Shown: positions 1-6,378, counted from the first letter of the stretch. The stretch is DNA of 36,952 nt from Desulfurivibrionaceae bacterium (GCA_030145325.1 JAQYVW010000028.1:1-36952); one strand, 5' to 3'. Made by a program: numbers and translations. Notes: generated from the letters alone by a model not told the origin.

Positions 1-23
1 ACGCCGCTTTCCGACATTTCCTC

Positions 24-52
24 TTGTCAAAAAATGAATCTGCGTTTAATAT
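24..52 (+). promoter_or_regulatory. Promoter of the tRNA-Cys gene
   Basis: A -35 box TTGTCA (24-29) and a -10 box TAATAT (47-52) are separated by 17 bp and lie 16 bp upstream of the mature tRNA start. Both are close to sigma70 consensus. This is host DNA, so the tRNA keeps its own promoter after phage integration. Confidence 0.75.
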
Positions 53-68
53 TGCCCCGTTTTCCAAT

Positions 69-144
69 GGCGGCGTAGCCAAGTGGCTAAGGCAGCGGTC
101 TGCAAAACCGTTATTCATCAGTTCAAATCTGATCGCCGCCTCCA
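69..144 (+). tRNA. tRNA-Cys (GCA), phage integration target
   Basis: A complete cloverleaf can be drawn. The acceptor stem pairs GGCGGCG (69-75) with CGCCGCC (134-140). The anticodon stem is GCGGT (95-99) with ACCGT (107-111), with anticodon GCA at 102-104, so the tRNA reads cysteine codons. The T stem is ATCAG (117-121) with CTGAT (129-133) around loop TTCAAAT, then discriminator T and an encoded CCA (142-144). The part from position 100 onward is duplicated at the right prophage end, so the 3' half here is phage-supplied and restores an intact gene. Confidence 0.96.
100..144 (+). other. attL core (45-bp identity block)
   Basis: These 45 bp, from the anticodon loop through the CCA end of tRNA-Cys, recur exactly at 36807-36851. 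The flanking bases differ at both ends (T before and G after here; C before and A after at the right copy). Crossover within the anticodon loop to 3' end of a tRNA gene is classic for phage tyrosine integrases, and the integrase gene lies immediately inside this end. Confidence 0.96.
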
Positions 145-154
145 GTAAAATCAA

Positions 155-186
155 GGGGTTAGAGCTTTTTGCTCTAACCCCTTTTT
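155..186. terminator. Bidirectional terminator between tRNA-Cys and integrase
   Basis: An 11-bp perfect stem (155-165 with 171-181), a 5-nt T loop and a T tract at 182-186 make a strong rho-independent terminator for the tRNA. An A-rich run on the other side gives a T tract for transcription in the opposite direction, so it can also end the integrase transcript. The integrase stop codon (174-176) lies inside the hairpin. Confidence 0.85.
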
Positions 187-1370
187 GTTTTGGTTGCGTA
201 TAGGTTGCGATTGGTTGCGTCGGGATTGTCTAATTGATCGATGTCTGAGCGGCTTTCTGATGGTATCCATTTGTAGTAGGTCTGGTAGGTGATGGTGACA
301 GTTGAGTGACCCATTTCTTTGCTGACTTCGGCCAGGCTGTCGCCGTTTGAGAGGCGCAGGGTGGCGTAGGTGTGGCGCATATCGTGCGGGGTGCGTCGGC
401 GTAGGCCTGTTTTTTCCATGGCCCGGTTCCAGATCCGGTGGATAAAATTGCCGTAGTTGATGGGCATCATGGCCGGGCCCACGAATAGCCAATCCGGCAC
501 ATCTTTGCCCGCTTTTAGTGATAGCTCTTTAACATGGCTCCGGTGGGCCTGCAAGACTTCCACGAGCTGGGAGGTCATTCGCACTTGGCGGCGGCTTGAT
601 TTGCTTTTGGGTGTGGTGACGCGGCCCCTGGTGATGTTTCGCTGGACGGTGATCAGGCGGGTGGTGTAGTCGATGTCGCCGATCTGCAGGCCTATTAGTT
701 CGCCGATCCGGAGTCCGGATCGGGATCCGCAGACGATCAGCGGATAGTATTCAGGGTAGTGATCGGCAAATACCTTTTCGACGGCTGTCCGCTCTTCAAA
801 GGTGAATGGGTCTGGCTCTCGGGATGGCCTCTCGCGCTCTGGCGTGGGCACGGTGACGCCTCGGGCGGGATTGGCAGGGATATAGCCGTCCGGGTTACAG
901 GCGTGCTGTAGAATGGCACTCAGGCAGTTTTTGATGTTCTTGACGGTTTGGCTGCGTAGACCTTTGCGGGTGAGTAGGGAGACAACGAGGTCGCCGATCT
1001 GGCGCGAGGTGATCCGGTCGAGGCGGGTGTTGCCGAAGGTCGGCAACAGGTGGGTGGCGATGATAGCCTCGTAGCTTTTGCGGGTGGAATGTTTGCGGGA
1101 GAGCTGGGCGACATCGATCCAGCCGGGCCGGTAGCCGTCGGGGGATTCCCATCCGTTGACGTATTCGCGCAAGGTTGGGCAGTGGGCGGCATCACCGCCC
1201 AGGAAGCCGAGGTCGCCCTTGATTATCTGCTCTTCAAGTTTTTTGGCGACTTCCTTCGCCAGCGGGTGGTTTTTGCCTATTTTTTTGGCAAGCCGCTGGT
1301 TGTTGTGGTTGACGAACACCCACCAAGTCCCGGATCGTGGTGGTCTTTGCCGAATTGTGACGCCCATCAC
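174..1370 (-). CDS. int: Phage tyrosine recombinase (integrase)
   Basis: The protein catalyses site-specific integration and excision between attP and the tRNA-Cys attB. It is 398 aa, normal for phage integrases: an N-terminal arm-binding region (about 1-70), a core-binding SAM-like domain (about 75-175) and a catalytic domain (about 190-370). Catalytic residues are visible: R221 (SGLRIGE), a lysine at 255 or 257, H329/R332 (TPHDMRH), H355 (EMGH) and nucleophile Y365. The frame opens with GTG at 1370 followed by ATG at 1367. The ATG overlaps the stop of a short leader ORF (TGATG) and may be the real start. The gene points at attL, and repeated GGTTGCG motifs near its 3' end are candidate arm sites. 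The position next to a tRNA att site makes the assignment firm. Confidence 0.96.
   Translation of the reverse strand: MMGVTIRQRPPRSGTWWVFVNHNNQRLAKKIGKNHPLAKEVAKKLEEQIIKGDLGFLGGDAAHCPTLREYVNGWESPDGYRPGWIDVAQLSRKHSTRKSYEAIIATHLLPTFGNTRLDRITSRQIGDLVVSLLTRKGLRSQTVKNIKNCLSAILQHACNPDGYIPANPARGVTVPTPERERPSREPDPFTFEERTAVEKVFADHYPEYYPLIVCGSRSGLRIGELIGLQIGDIDYTTRLITVQRNITRGRVTTPKSKSSRRQVRMTSQLVEVLQAHRSHVKELSLKAGKDVPDWLFVGPAMMPINYGNFIHRIWNRAMEKTGLRRRTPHDMRHTYATLRLSNGDSLAEVSKEMGHSTVTITYQTYYKWIPSESRSDIDQLDNPDATNRNLYATKTKRG
192..219. repeat. GGTTGCG repeats, candidate integrase arm sites (left)
   Basis: GGTTGCG occurs three times, at 192, 203 and 213, that is one helical turn apart. The first lies in a 13-mer GGTTGCGTATAGG (192-204) that recurs exactly at 36715-36727, near attR. 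Repeats placed at both ends of the prophage beside the cores fit arm-type sites of a tyrosine integrase or sites for its excision factor. They also encode the last residues of the integrase. Confidence 0.6.
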
Positions 1371-1456
1371 CTAAAACCTAACCATTTGTTTAGAAAGGAA
1401 AAAGCAAAAAAAGTGAGTAGCGACTCACCTTTTAGTCTAGACATGATTAACCCCAT
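1367..1456 (-). CDS. Possible 29-aa leader peptide upstream of integrase
   Basis: An ATG at 1456 (a second in-frame ATG at 1444) opens a 29-codon ORF ending in TGA at 1369-1367. That stop overlaps the integrase ATG as TGATG, an arrangement typical of translational coupling. The ORF runs through an intrinsic-terminator-like hairpin at 1413-1428. The peptide is hydrophobic and resembles nothing I recognise. The ribosome site is modest (AGGA). It could be a leader for attenuation control or a chance ORF. Confidence 0.3.
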   Translation of the reverse strand: MGLIMSRLKGESLLTFFAFSFLNKWLGFR

Positions 1457-1596
1457 GTACTATCATTTTCCTAAAGAGACAGTCTCTGCCGTGATGGCGG
1501 CGGCTGTTTTTTCGTAACGTTTATACTGTTGCAAACCGGCTTTCATGCCGATGAGATAATCAAGAAGTAATTTCATAGTTATAGGGAGGCACCCTT
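1371..1596. other. Control region upstream of integrase
   Basis: No large gene is convincing here. Apart from the leader ORF and attenuator there is a perfect 13-bp dyad AGAGACAGTCTCT at 1475-1487, a plausible protein-binding site, and a GC-rich hairpin followed by six T near 1489-1514 that could act as a weak plus-strand terminator. I could not identify a consensus promoter for the integrase with confidence. Confidence 0.4.
1406..1428 (-). terminator. Possible attenuator in the integrase leader
   Basis: Read on the minus strand, GTGAGT-CGCT-ACTCAC forms a 6-bp stem with a 4-nt loop, followed by a run of seven T. This is a short intrinsic terminator lying about 45 nt before the integrase start and inside the leader ORF. 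It could prematurely end integrase transcription unless ribosomes or another factor disrupt it. Confidence 0.5.
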
Positions 1597-1653
1597 ATGT
1601 TGTTTAATGGAAGAGTTGCACAGGAGTGGCCGGAAGATCCGGACGGTGATTAG
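1597..1653 (+). CDS. Tiny 18-aa protein ending EWPEDPDGD
   Basis: The ORF encodes MLFNGRVAQEWPEDPDGD. A good ribosome site (AGGGAGG) lies 7 nt before the ATG. Its last nine residues are identical to those of a 17-aa ORF on the opposite strand at 2461-2514, while the N-termini differ, which argues that the short frame is translated and selected. It is acidic and proline-containing, with no signal peptide or membrane segment. I do not recognise the family. It lies between the integrase and the DUF4760-like gene, pointing toward the latter's 3' end. Confidence 0.5.
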   Translation: MLFNGRVAQEWPEDPDGD

Positions 1654-1684
1654 CAAATTTTAGTGCTAACCGCGCAAGAAAAAA

Positions 1685-1726
1685 AACAAGAAAAGCGATG
1701 GGAGTTATCCCGTCGCTTTTCTTGTT
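1685..1726 (-). terminator. Terminator of the leftward cargo operon
   Basis: A long inverted repeat pairs 1685-1703 with 1708-1726 through 19 positions, one of them a wobble, around the loop GTTA. On the minus strand the descending arm is followed by a T-rich run. The stop codon of the gene at 1705-2433 sits in the loop. It would also work for transcripts arriving from the plus side, such as that of the tiny ORF at 1597. Confidence 0.8.
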
Positions 1727-2433
1727 GGTGGAATGGGTTCCTTCCCCTTTTCAAGATCTGCCCCTAAATCTTTTAAATGTACCCAAACGTCACCACCCCG
1801 GTCGGGATACATTTCGCCATTAAAGTGCTCAATATATAGGCTGAACACCCGCGCCACTTTTTTCATTGTCCCGCCATATAGCGCCAAGACGGTTTTTCTA
1901 TCAAAAACCCCTTGATATACCCCCGCTGCCAGGTATTCAAAACTGTTAAGCACATGCTTAATCGCTTTTCTCGTTTCCTCTGCCTCCGGCTTCCGACAAA
2001 GTTCATAATGTCTTGCCCCTTCTTTTTTTACAAACTCACCTTTGTCGCCTTTTCCACAAATTTCATCGTGAATTTCTTTGACCGCGATGGGGTTAGATTT
2101 TTCACGGCGTAGATATCCAAACTTTTTATCGAGAATGAGGATGTGTTTGTTCATCCCCTCTTTAATTTTCCACATGGTATCCATGGCAAATTGCCGTCGA
2201 TTCCAATCGTGGGTGGCTTTACTTTGAGCAACAAGTTGTTCGCTTTGAATAATGGCCTGTTTGTACAGGAGTGAGGCGTATAAAACAGAAGCTATCGCGA
2301 AAGTAAAACCGAAGTAGCTAATGCGGTCGGCAACTTCTACAAGCTGGCCATCTCTCCATATGTAGGCCCCATAGATAACTGCAATAATAATGGCCAGTAC
2401 AAACACTTTTGACGAATTCTTTGTGTTGCTCAC
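1705..2433 (-). CDS. Membrane-anchored DUF4760-like protein
   Basis: The product is 242 aa with two N-terminal membrane helices (about residues 9-26 and 38-57) and a charged soluble domain of about 180 residues. The pattern of W/R/T-rich helices and a segment near LNSFEYLAAGVYQGVFD resembles DUF4760 proteins, a family of unknown function often found in prophages; that match is from memory. The start is GTG at 2433, preceded by GGGAGGG. The gene follows the tiny EWPEDPDGD ORF by 27 nt on the same strand and is probably cotranscribed with it. Lying between integrase and repressor, it is a candidate lysogenic-conversion gene, for example for superinfection exclusion; that role is inference. Confidence 0.75.
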   Translation of the reverse strand: MSNTKNSSKVFVLAIIIAVIYGAYIWRDGQLVEVADRISYFGFTFAIASVLYASLLYKQAIIQSEQLVAQSKATHDWNRRQFAMDTMWKIKEGMNKHILILDKKFGYLRREKSNPIAVKEIHDEICGKGDKGEFVKKEGARHYELCRKPEAEETRKAIKHVLNSFEYLAAGVYQGVFDRKTVLALYGGTMKKVARVFSLYIEHFNGEMYPDRGGDVWVHLKDLGADLEKGKEPIPPTRKATG

Positions 2434-2460
2434 GGAAACCCTCCCCCATTTTTTTTGTAG

Positions 2461-2514
2461 TTAATCTCCATCCGGATCTTCTGGCCATTCCTTTAATATC
2501 GGACAATTTTTCAT
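2461..2514 (-). CDS. Tiny 17-aa protein ending EWPEDPDGD
   Basis: The ORF encodes MKNCPILKEWPEDPDGD. AGGAGG lies 7 nt before its ATG. It shares the exact ending EWPEDPDGD with the 18-aa ORF at 1597-1653 on the other strand, but the N-terminal halves are unrelated, so this is more than a simple DNA duplication. The codons of the shared part differ (GAT against GAC, CCA against CCG), which suggests selection at the protein level. It is the first gene upstream of the DUF4760-like membrane protein. I do not know its function. Confidence 0.55.
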   Translation of the reverse strand: MKNCPILKEWPEDPDGD

Positions 2515-2559
2515 GTTTACGCCCTCCTGTGTTTAATTTGATGAAACTGGTGACAATCT

Positions 2560-2880
2560 TTACGCGGTCTCAAGCTGAGGAATCTGCATGCCGAGCTTGG
2601 CTGCGGTAAATTCCATATCTCCGCCTATAATGGTCTTGGCCTTGTAGCCTGCATTAATCAGGTCTTTGATATAGAATTTATTGTAGGTGAACATGAAAAA
2701 AAGGCTGCTTAAACCGAATGAGCAAAGAGCTGCTATAAACATGATGGCCGCCCACTTCCAGTCGCTCCTGAAAAGTGCCGGAAAAAATCCAAAGAAAAAA
2801 ACAGTCCAGGAGAAACCAACTGGTGCCTCTTTCATCATTCCCGTTTTGGGATTTTCAAACACAATTTTTTCCTTTGCCAT
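2560..2880 (-). CDS. Small membrane protein (HrgC-like)
   Basis: With the start at the ATG at 2880 (GGAGGAG just upstream) the product is 106 aa. A longer frame is open to 2973 but has no ribosome site and overlaps the nuclease gene. A cytoplasmic N-terminus (KEKIVFENPKTG) is followed by a conserved-looking stretch APVGFSWTVFFFGFFPALFR, then a second hydrophobic segment (about residues 42-68) and a basic tail (YNKFYIKDLINAGYKAK). I recall this layout from proteins annotated as HrgC or as phage membrane proteins of unknown function. It lies in the leftward cargo operon beside a secreted nuclease. Confidence 0.7.
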   Translation of the reverse strand: MAKEKIVFENPKTGMMKEAPVGFSWTVFFFGFFPALFRSDWKWAAIMFIAALCSFGLSSLFFMFTYNKFYIKDLINAGYKAKTIIGGDMEFTAAKLGMQIPQLETA

Positions 2881-2914
2881 GGTACTCCTCCGAGCGAACT
2901 TTTTTAAAACTTCT

Positions 2915-3367
2915 TTATTGACACCAGTCCTGCCGATGCCCTCCGTCATATTTAACGCCAAGCCCGTTGGCAATCAGCGACTCAGCAAAATCCTGTTCAT
3001 CTACCACGACCCTGGCAACAATCCGGAAGTACTTCCCGCGCCGAACATTGATAAGATCAACCCTCTTTGCTTTGGTTAGGGCTCCTTCGACAAACCGCTT
3101 CGCTTTTGAGGCCAAAGCTTTTTCCTTCTCGCACTTCCCTCTGATCTCTGGTGTGTCTATTCCATCTATGCGAACACTGATCTTCTTCCCTATAAGGGGA
3201 TGCAGACCTGCAATATCCACCGTGATGGTATCACCATCGTAATTTCGGACAAACTGCACATCGTTAAAGTCGCCATAGCTTTCTCCGGCAAAAGATAGTG
3301 CCGTTGACAACATGCATACCGTAAGGCAACAGGCCAGCAATAAAGCGCATCGTGGTTTGATATTCAT
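2915..3367 (-). CDS. Secreted staphylococcal-nuclease-like thermonuclease
   Basis: The 150-aa protein starts with a signal peptide (basic NIKPR, hydrophobic core, likely cleavage after LSFA near residue 27) and continues as a single SNase domain. The Ca-binding YDGDT motif (about 43-47), the RIDGIDTPE motif with the catalytic Arg/Glu pair (about 66-74) and a later Arg in the FRIVARV segment match the active site of the micrococcal nuclease family, which cleaves DNA and RNA. The product is expected in the periplasm or outside the cell. As prophage cargo it could degrade incoming or extracellular DNA; that role is inference. The ribosome site is weak. The gene ends 35 nt before the start of the HrgC-like gene. 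Confidence 0.88.
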   Translation of the reverse strand: MNIKPRCALLLACCLTVCMLSTALSFAGESYGDFNDVQFVRNYDGDTITVDIAGLHPLIGKKISVRIDGIDTPEIRGKCEKEKALASKAKRFVEGALTKAKRVDLINVRRGKYFRIVARVVVDEQDFAESLIANGLGVKYDGGHRQDWCQ

Positions 3368-3405
3368 TGTTATTCTATTGGGTGTGTTTTGGCTCTGAGG
3401 GGTGC

Positions 3406-3437
3406 CCCTTATTTGAAACAGGGAACACCCTTATTTG
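3406..3437. promoter_or_regulatory. Paired 10-bp repeats upstream of the nuclease gene
   Basis: CCCTTATTTG occurs at 3406-3415 and 3428-3437, exactly 22 bp (two helical turns) apart, between the repressor gene and the nuclease gene. GGGTG and CACCC segments around them add partial dyads. This suits an operator or activator site for the leftward cargo operon. The protein that binds is unknown. Confidence 0.4.
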
Positions 3438-3488
3438 GATAGGGGAAATGCCTCTACTGGACACTATTAGATCAAGTAATGAATCCCA

Positions 3489-3935
3489 TTAACCGATCTT
3501 TTGCCGGGGATGACCATCCATCCCGCTGGCAGTTCGGCCTTTTTTTTCGTCATACCATTCCTTAAACTCTGGAACAGAGTCAAGGACGGCCATCATGGCA
3601 TGGGTGTAGGCAGTAGGATTATTGGTCAACACTTCCCCTAACCATTCTTCTACTATCCCAACCCTTTTCCTTTCCCCTTCTTTTTCCCTTGGGTGATCAT
3701 CCTCTTCCGTTTTTTTGCCGGCAATTAGCCAATCGAGGGTAACGTCCCCGGCTATGTCCGCAGCGTCGCAAAGGACTTGTGTCGGCACCTTAATGGTGCC
3801 ATTTAAATATCCGGAGACGGTGCTTTCTGATTTTCCGATTAGCGTCGCAAAACGAAGCTGGCTGATGTTTGCTTCCGCAATAACCTGCTTAAGTCTATCC
3901 GCAATGTCTTTGGGGTTTATTCGCGTTTTCATCAT
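3489..3935 (-). CDS. XRE-family phage repressor (CI-like)
   Basis: The product is 148 aa. Its N-terminal helix-turn-helix (about residues 10-70; ISQLRFATLIGKSESTVSGY is the core) is of the XRE/Cro-CI type. The middle is very charged and the C-terminal region (about 95-130) is probably for oligomerisation. There is no S24-type peptidase catalytic domain, so release of repression is unlikely to go by RecA-stimulated self-cleavage. Two consecutive ATGs (3935, 3932) are possible starts with a weak ribosome site. It is divergent from a second XRE gene across a 190-bp region full of repeated motifs, the usual layout of a lysogeny switch, so it is the best candidate for the immunity repressor. Confidence 0.85.
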   Translation of the reverse strand: MMKTRINPKDIADRLKQVIAEANISQLRFATLIGKSESTVSGYLNGTIKVPTQVLCDAADIAGDVTLDWLIAGKKTEEDDHPREKEGERKRVGIVEEWLGEVLTNNPTAYTHAMMAVLDSVPEFKEWYDEKKGRTASGMDGHPRQKIG

Positions 3936-4125
3936 TTTCTTTTATCACTTTTTCCAAACAAACTAAACAACTTTAGCAAAACTAAACATCAAGCGAAAAC
4001 AATGCATTATGGGTGCAGTCAGACCAAAGAAACACACTAGACCTTCAGTCTAGCTAATTATTTTCACTTGACACTTTAGTCAAACCGAATATATGGTTTA
4101 GTCAAACACAAGATTGAGGTGTGGG
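3936..4125. promoter_or_regulatory. Lysogeny-switch control region with operators and rightward promoter
   Basis: A rightward promoter is clear: TTGACA (4068-4073), a 16-bp spacer and TATATG (4090-4095). TTTAGTCAAAC occurs at 4075-4085 and 4097-4107, 22 bp apart, flanking the -10 box. Related AAACTAAAC copies sit at 3960-3968 and 3979-3987, near the repressor start. A perfect dyad CTAGAC-CTTCA-GTCTAG covers 4037-4053. Repressor bound at the 4075/4097 repeats would block the promoter. I could not define a convincing leftward promoter. Confidence 0.7.
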
Positions 4126-4683
4126 ATGAAAATAGGATCGTTGATAAACAAGGCCCGTAAGCGGGCAAAAATGAAGCTTGAAGATCTCGGGCATGCCGTC
4201 GGGTTGTCAATGTCGTCTATGTCCGCATACGAGAATAACAAGCTGAAGGGATCAATCGACCCTGATGTTCTGGTTAAGATCGCCGATACCCTGAACGATC
4301 TCTCCATCCTTGTCCACCACTGTGAAAGCTGCCCTGTCCGGAAACACATTTTCATCAAGCAGTTTCCCGATCTGAACAACATCCGTCACGATCCCGCCAT
4401 TATTTCCGGCCGCCTGGGGAAAGAACTACAAGAGGCCGTTACCGCCGCCGCCGATCTCGGTGAGCAATTTTCCAACAAGGATTTTAAGGACCGCCCTGAC
4501 TACAAGGAAATTTTTGGCAAGGCGATGGAACAGGTGATCGACGTCAAGCGGTGTATCGAGATTTTCGAGTTTGAATTGATCCTGTCCGGCACTCATAGCA
4601 GTAAAGACCTGCAGCGGGTGTATGACAAACAGCAAAAGAAATGCGAGGAGCGTGGCCACCATAAGCCGGAGGGTGCGGTGTGA
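4126..4683 (+). CDS. XRE-family regulator, first gene of the early operon
   Basis: The protein is 185 aa from the ATG at 4126, preceded by GAGGTG; an upstream TTG at 4114 is also open but less likely. An N-terminal HTH (about residues 4-62; LEDLGHAVGLSMSSMSAYEN) is of the XRE type. It is followed by a CESCPVRKH motif (about 70-78) that may bind metal, and a long helical C-terminal part. It is the first gene after the rightward promoter and so is probably the Cro-like or early regulator opposing the divergent repressor. The C-terminal region does not match a family I know. Confidence 0.75.
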   Translation: MKIGSLINKARKRAKMKLEDLGHAVGLSMSSMSAYENNKLKGSIDPDVLVKIADTLNDLSILVHHCESCPVRKHIFIKQFPDLNNIRHDPAIISGRLGKELQEAVTAAADLGEQFSNKDFKDRPDYKEIFGKAMEQVIDVKRCIEIFEFELILSGTHSSKDLQRVYDKQQKKCEERGHHKPEGAV

Positions 4684-4997
4684 ACGCTTCCGGGTCTATC
4701 ACAATGGACATCGACGGGCTTTCTCTCACCTTGTCCGTGGCAGCTTCTTCCGAAGTTTGTCGGCGTCTTGTTCAAGTCGGAGAAGACGACCACGCATCTG
4801 GAGAATTAGAAGCCGGAGACTTCGCGGCAGTTCTTCAGGTGGCTCTTGAGGAAGCGCTGCCTTTGCTTCGGCAAGCGCACGATACAGTTTCTTTAAGTCT
4901 ACAGAGTTCGTCATTGAAGATCCTTGAAGAGAGTTTTGAGGCTACCCGCGAGCCGTTGCCGGATGACTTTAAGGAGGATAGCTCATGGCCTGGATGA
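4680..4997 (+). CDS. Small early phage protein of unknown function
   Basis: A 105-aa ORF opens with GTG at 4680, overlapping the stop of the regulator gene (GTGTGA), and ends overlapping the next gene's start. The protein is acidic and mostly helical (EAGDFAAVLQVALEEALPLL), with no cysteine cluster or membrane segment. No family is recognised. Tight overlap on both sides supports it being a real member of the early operon. Confidence 0.6.
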   Translation: MNASGSITMDIDGLSLTLSVAASSEVCRRLVQVGEDDHASGELEAGDFAAVLQVALEEALPLLRQAHDTVSLSLQSSSLKILEESFEATREPLPDDFKEDSSWPG

Positions 4998-5209
4998 AAG
5001 CAAAAAAAGCCGCTGAGTATGCCGGGGTAAGTCTGGACGTTTTTGAGGAATTCATCAAGGACGGCTTGCGCTACGCCCAGCCGCGCAAGCTGCGGTTGTT
5101 TCGGGCCTCGGATATTGATGCCTTCATGGAACGGTACATGATTGACCGCTCTGGTCAGGCCACCAAGATTGCCGGGGATATCCTGGCCAGCATGAATATG
5201 ACCCAGTGA
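4985..5209 (+). CDS. Small helix-turn-helix protein (excisionase/MerR-like)
   Basis: The 74-aa product has the pattern of a winged-helix domain of the excisionase type: KAKKAAEYAGVSLDVFEEFI as the helix-turn-helix and LRLFRASDIDAFMERY as the wing and following helix. AAGGAGG lies 8 nt before the ATG. Such proteins bind DNA as excisionases (bending att arm sites) or early regulators. Its place in the early operon, which is on when the prophage induces, fits excisionase, and no other Xis candidate is visible; that role is inferred. Confidence 0.7.
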   Translation: MAWMKAKKAAEYAGVSLDVFEEFIKDGLRYAQPRKLRLFRASDIDAFMERYMIDRSGQATKIAGDILASMNMTQ

Positions 5210-5222
5210 GGAGATGCGGACC

Positions 5223-5600
5223 ATGAAGGAATTTCTTGTCCAGTGCCGTGAGACCTGCCCCACCTGTTTCGGCTGCGGCACCGTCTACAGCGATGTGTGG
5301 AAGGAATACAACGAATTTCACAAGGAGTTGGTGGAGCGCACCGGTTTGTCGTCCCCCGTGGTTGACGATAAGCACGCCGAGGAGCAGTTCGAGTGGTGGC
5401 GCGATCAGGGGTTCGACGTGACGAGTTGGGCGGATATCGGCCGCAACACGCCACAGGAGGAGTGGCAGTGCGATGATTGCGCCGGCACCGGGATGTACCA
5501 GCACGAGATTTCGCTGGTAGAGGCCCTGCAGAATCTCGGCGTTGTACCTGCCGACAACACCAGCGAGGAGGCAAAAGATGATGAAAGCGACATGGGATGA
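5223..5600 (+). CDS. Cysteine-rich putative zinc protein
   Basis: The product is 125 aa from the ATG at 5223, 9 nt after GAGGAG; an upstream in-frame ATG at 5214 is too close to that ribosome site. Cysteine clusters (CPTCFGCG near the N-terminus and CDDCAGTG about 80 residues later) resemble the paired CxxC zinc knuckles of DnaJ-type zinc fingers, with a long acidic segment between them. The C-terminus overlaps the next gene. No specific function is recognised; DNA or RNA binding is plausible. Confidence 0.6.
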   Translation: MKEFLVQCRETCPTCFGCGTVYSDVWKEYNEFHKELVERTGLSSPVVDDKHAEEQFEWWRDQGFDVTSWADIGRNTPQEEWQCDDCAGTGMYQHEISLVEALQNLGVVPADNTSEEAKDDESDMG

Positions 5601-5811
5601 TCAGGCGGCGGCCCTGCGGGGCGCGTTGGATAAACTGCGGCGGCTCAAGAAGGTTGGCGCGGCACCTTCCACAGTGCATGGCCGGTTGTTGTTTGTCGAG
5701 CAGCATTACAACCGGCGGCTTTCCGGCGAGACGGTGCAGATCGTCACAACCGGCCAGCTTCGGCGGGTGGTCGCCGGGTCGCGGATCAACCAGGCCGGGG
5801 TGGGGGCCTGA
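5578..5811 (+). CDS. Small basic early protein of unknown function
   Basis: A 77-aa ORF starts at tandem ATGs (5578, 5581) behind GAGGAGG and overlaps the end of the previous gene by 23 nt. It is strongly basic (LRGALDKLRRLKKVG, NRRLSGETVQIVTTGQLRRVV), which suggests nucleic-acid binding. No family is recognised. Confidence 0.6.
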   Translation: MMKATWDDQAAALRGALDKLRRLKKVGAAPSTVHGRLLFVEQHYNRRLSGETVQIVTTGQLRRVVAGSRINQAGVGA

Positions 5812-5813
5812 TC

Positions 5814-6113
5814 ATGGACAACAAGCTGGAATTTCGAGCCAAGCCCCCCGAGCCGGAGTGCCGCCCTACCCTTGTTTTTTGGGATGGCAAAAAGATCGGT
5901 GAGTTTAGCAAACTTAATGAGACCGCTGTCTCCGCCGATCATCTTTTTTTGGCCAACCTGACCATCAACGAGGAAATCGAACTGGGCGGGTTTATGCAGG
6001 GGGTTGGATCGTCGCCAGAAGCTGCCGTCAAATCTGCGCTGGAGTCCGGCGAGAAGGGTTTGCAATCTCTACTTGACCAGTGTCGGCTAGTCAAATCGCA
6101 GATATGCGGATGA
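5814..6113 (+). CDS. Early phage protein of unknown function
   Basis: A 99-aa ORF begins 2 nt after the preceding stop. It is slightly acidic. The segment EELGGFMQ-type with SSPEAAVKSALESGEKGLQ suggests an alpha/beta fold with a helical end. There are no motifs I can assign. Gene spacing and codon use match the flanking phage genes. Confidence 0.6.
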   Translation: MDNKLEFRAKPPEPECRPTLVFWDGKKIGEFSKLNETAVSADHLFLANLTINEEIELGGFMQGVGSSPEAAVKSALESGEKGLQSLLDQCRLVKSQICG

Positions 6114-6120
6114 GGCGACC

Positions 6121-6378
6121 GTGATTGAGACGTTGACATGGATATTGACAGGGCTCGGTGTGGTTGGCGCGGTGTTGAACTCGCTCCAGCGCCGGGCCTG
6201 TTTTGCGTGGTGGATCGGCGCGAACATCGGCTGGATCTGCGTCAATGCCTATCGCGGGCTGCACGCCGAGACAGTGTTGTTTTCTGTTTATCTGGCCCTG
6301 GCGTTGTTGGGGTTGATTAATTGGCGCCGGGTGCGTCGGCCCTCGGCCGGGCTGGAATTGCCACGGGTGCGGCCATGA
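6121..6378 (+). CDS. Small PnuC-like membrane protein
   Basis: The 85-aa product, started by GTG at 6121 behind GAGGCGACC, is mostly membrane: segments at about residues 3-20, 26-43 and 50-68, ending in a basic tail. The spacing of tryptophans (CFAWWIGANIGWICVNAYRG) resembles the small PnuC-like (nicotinamide mononucleotide transporter family) proteins seen in phages, but it is far shorter than a true PnuC, which has about 200 aa. Transport function is therefore doubtful. Its stop overlaps the next start (ATGA). Confidence 0.6.
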   Translation: MIETLTWILTGLGVVGAVLNSLQRRACFAWWIGANIGWICVNAYRGLHAETVLFSVYLALALLGLINWRRVRRPSAGLELPRVRP

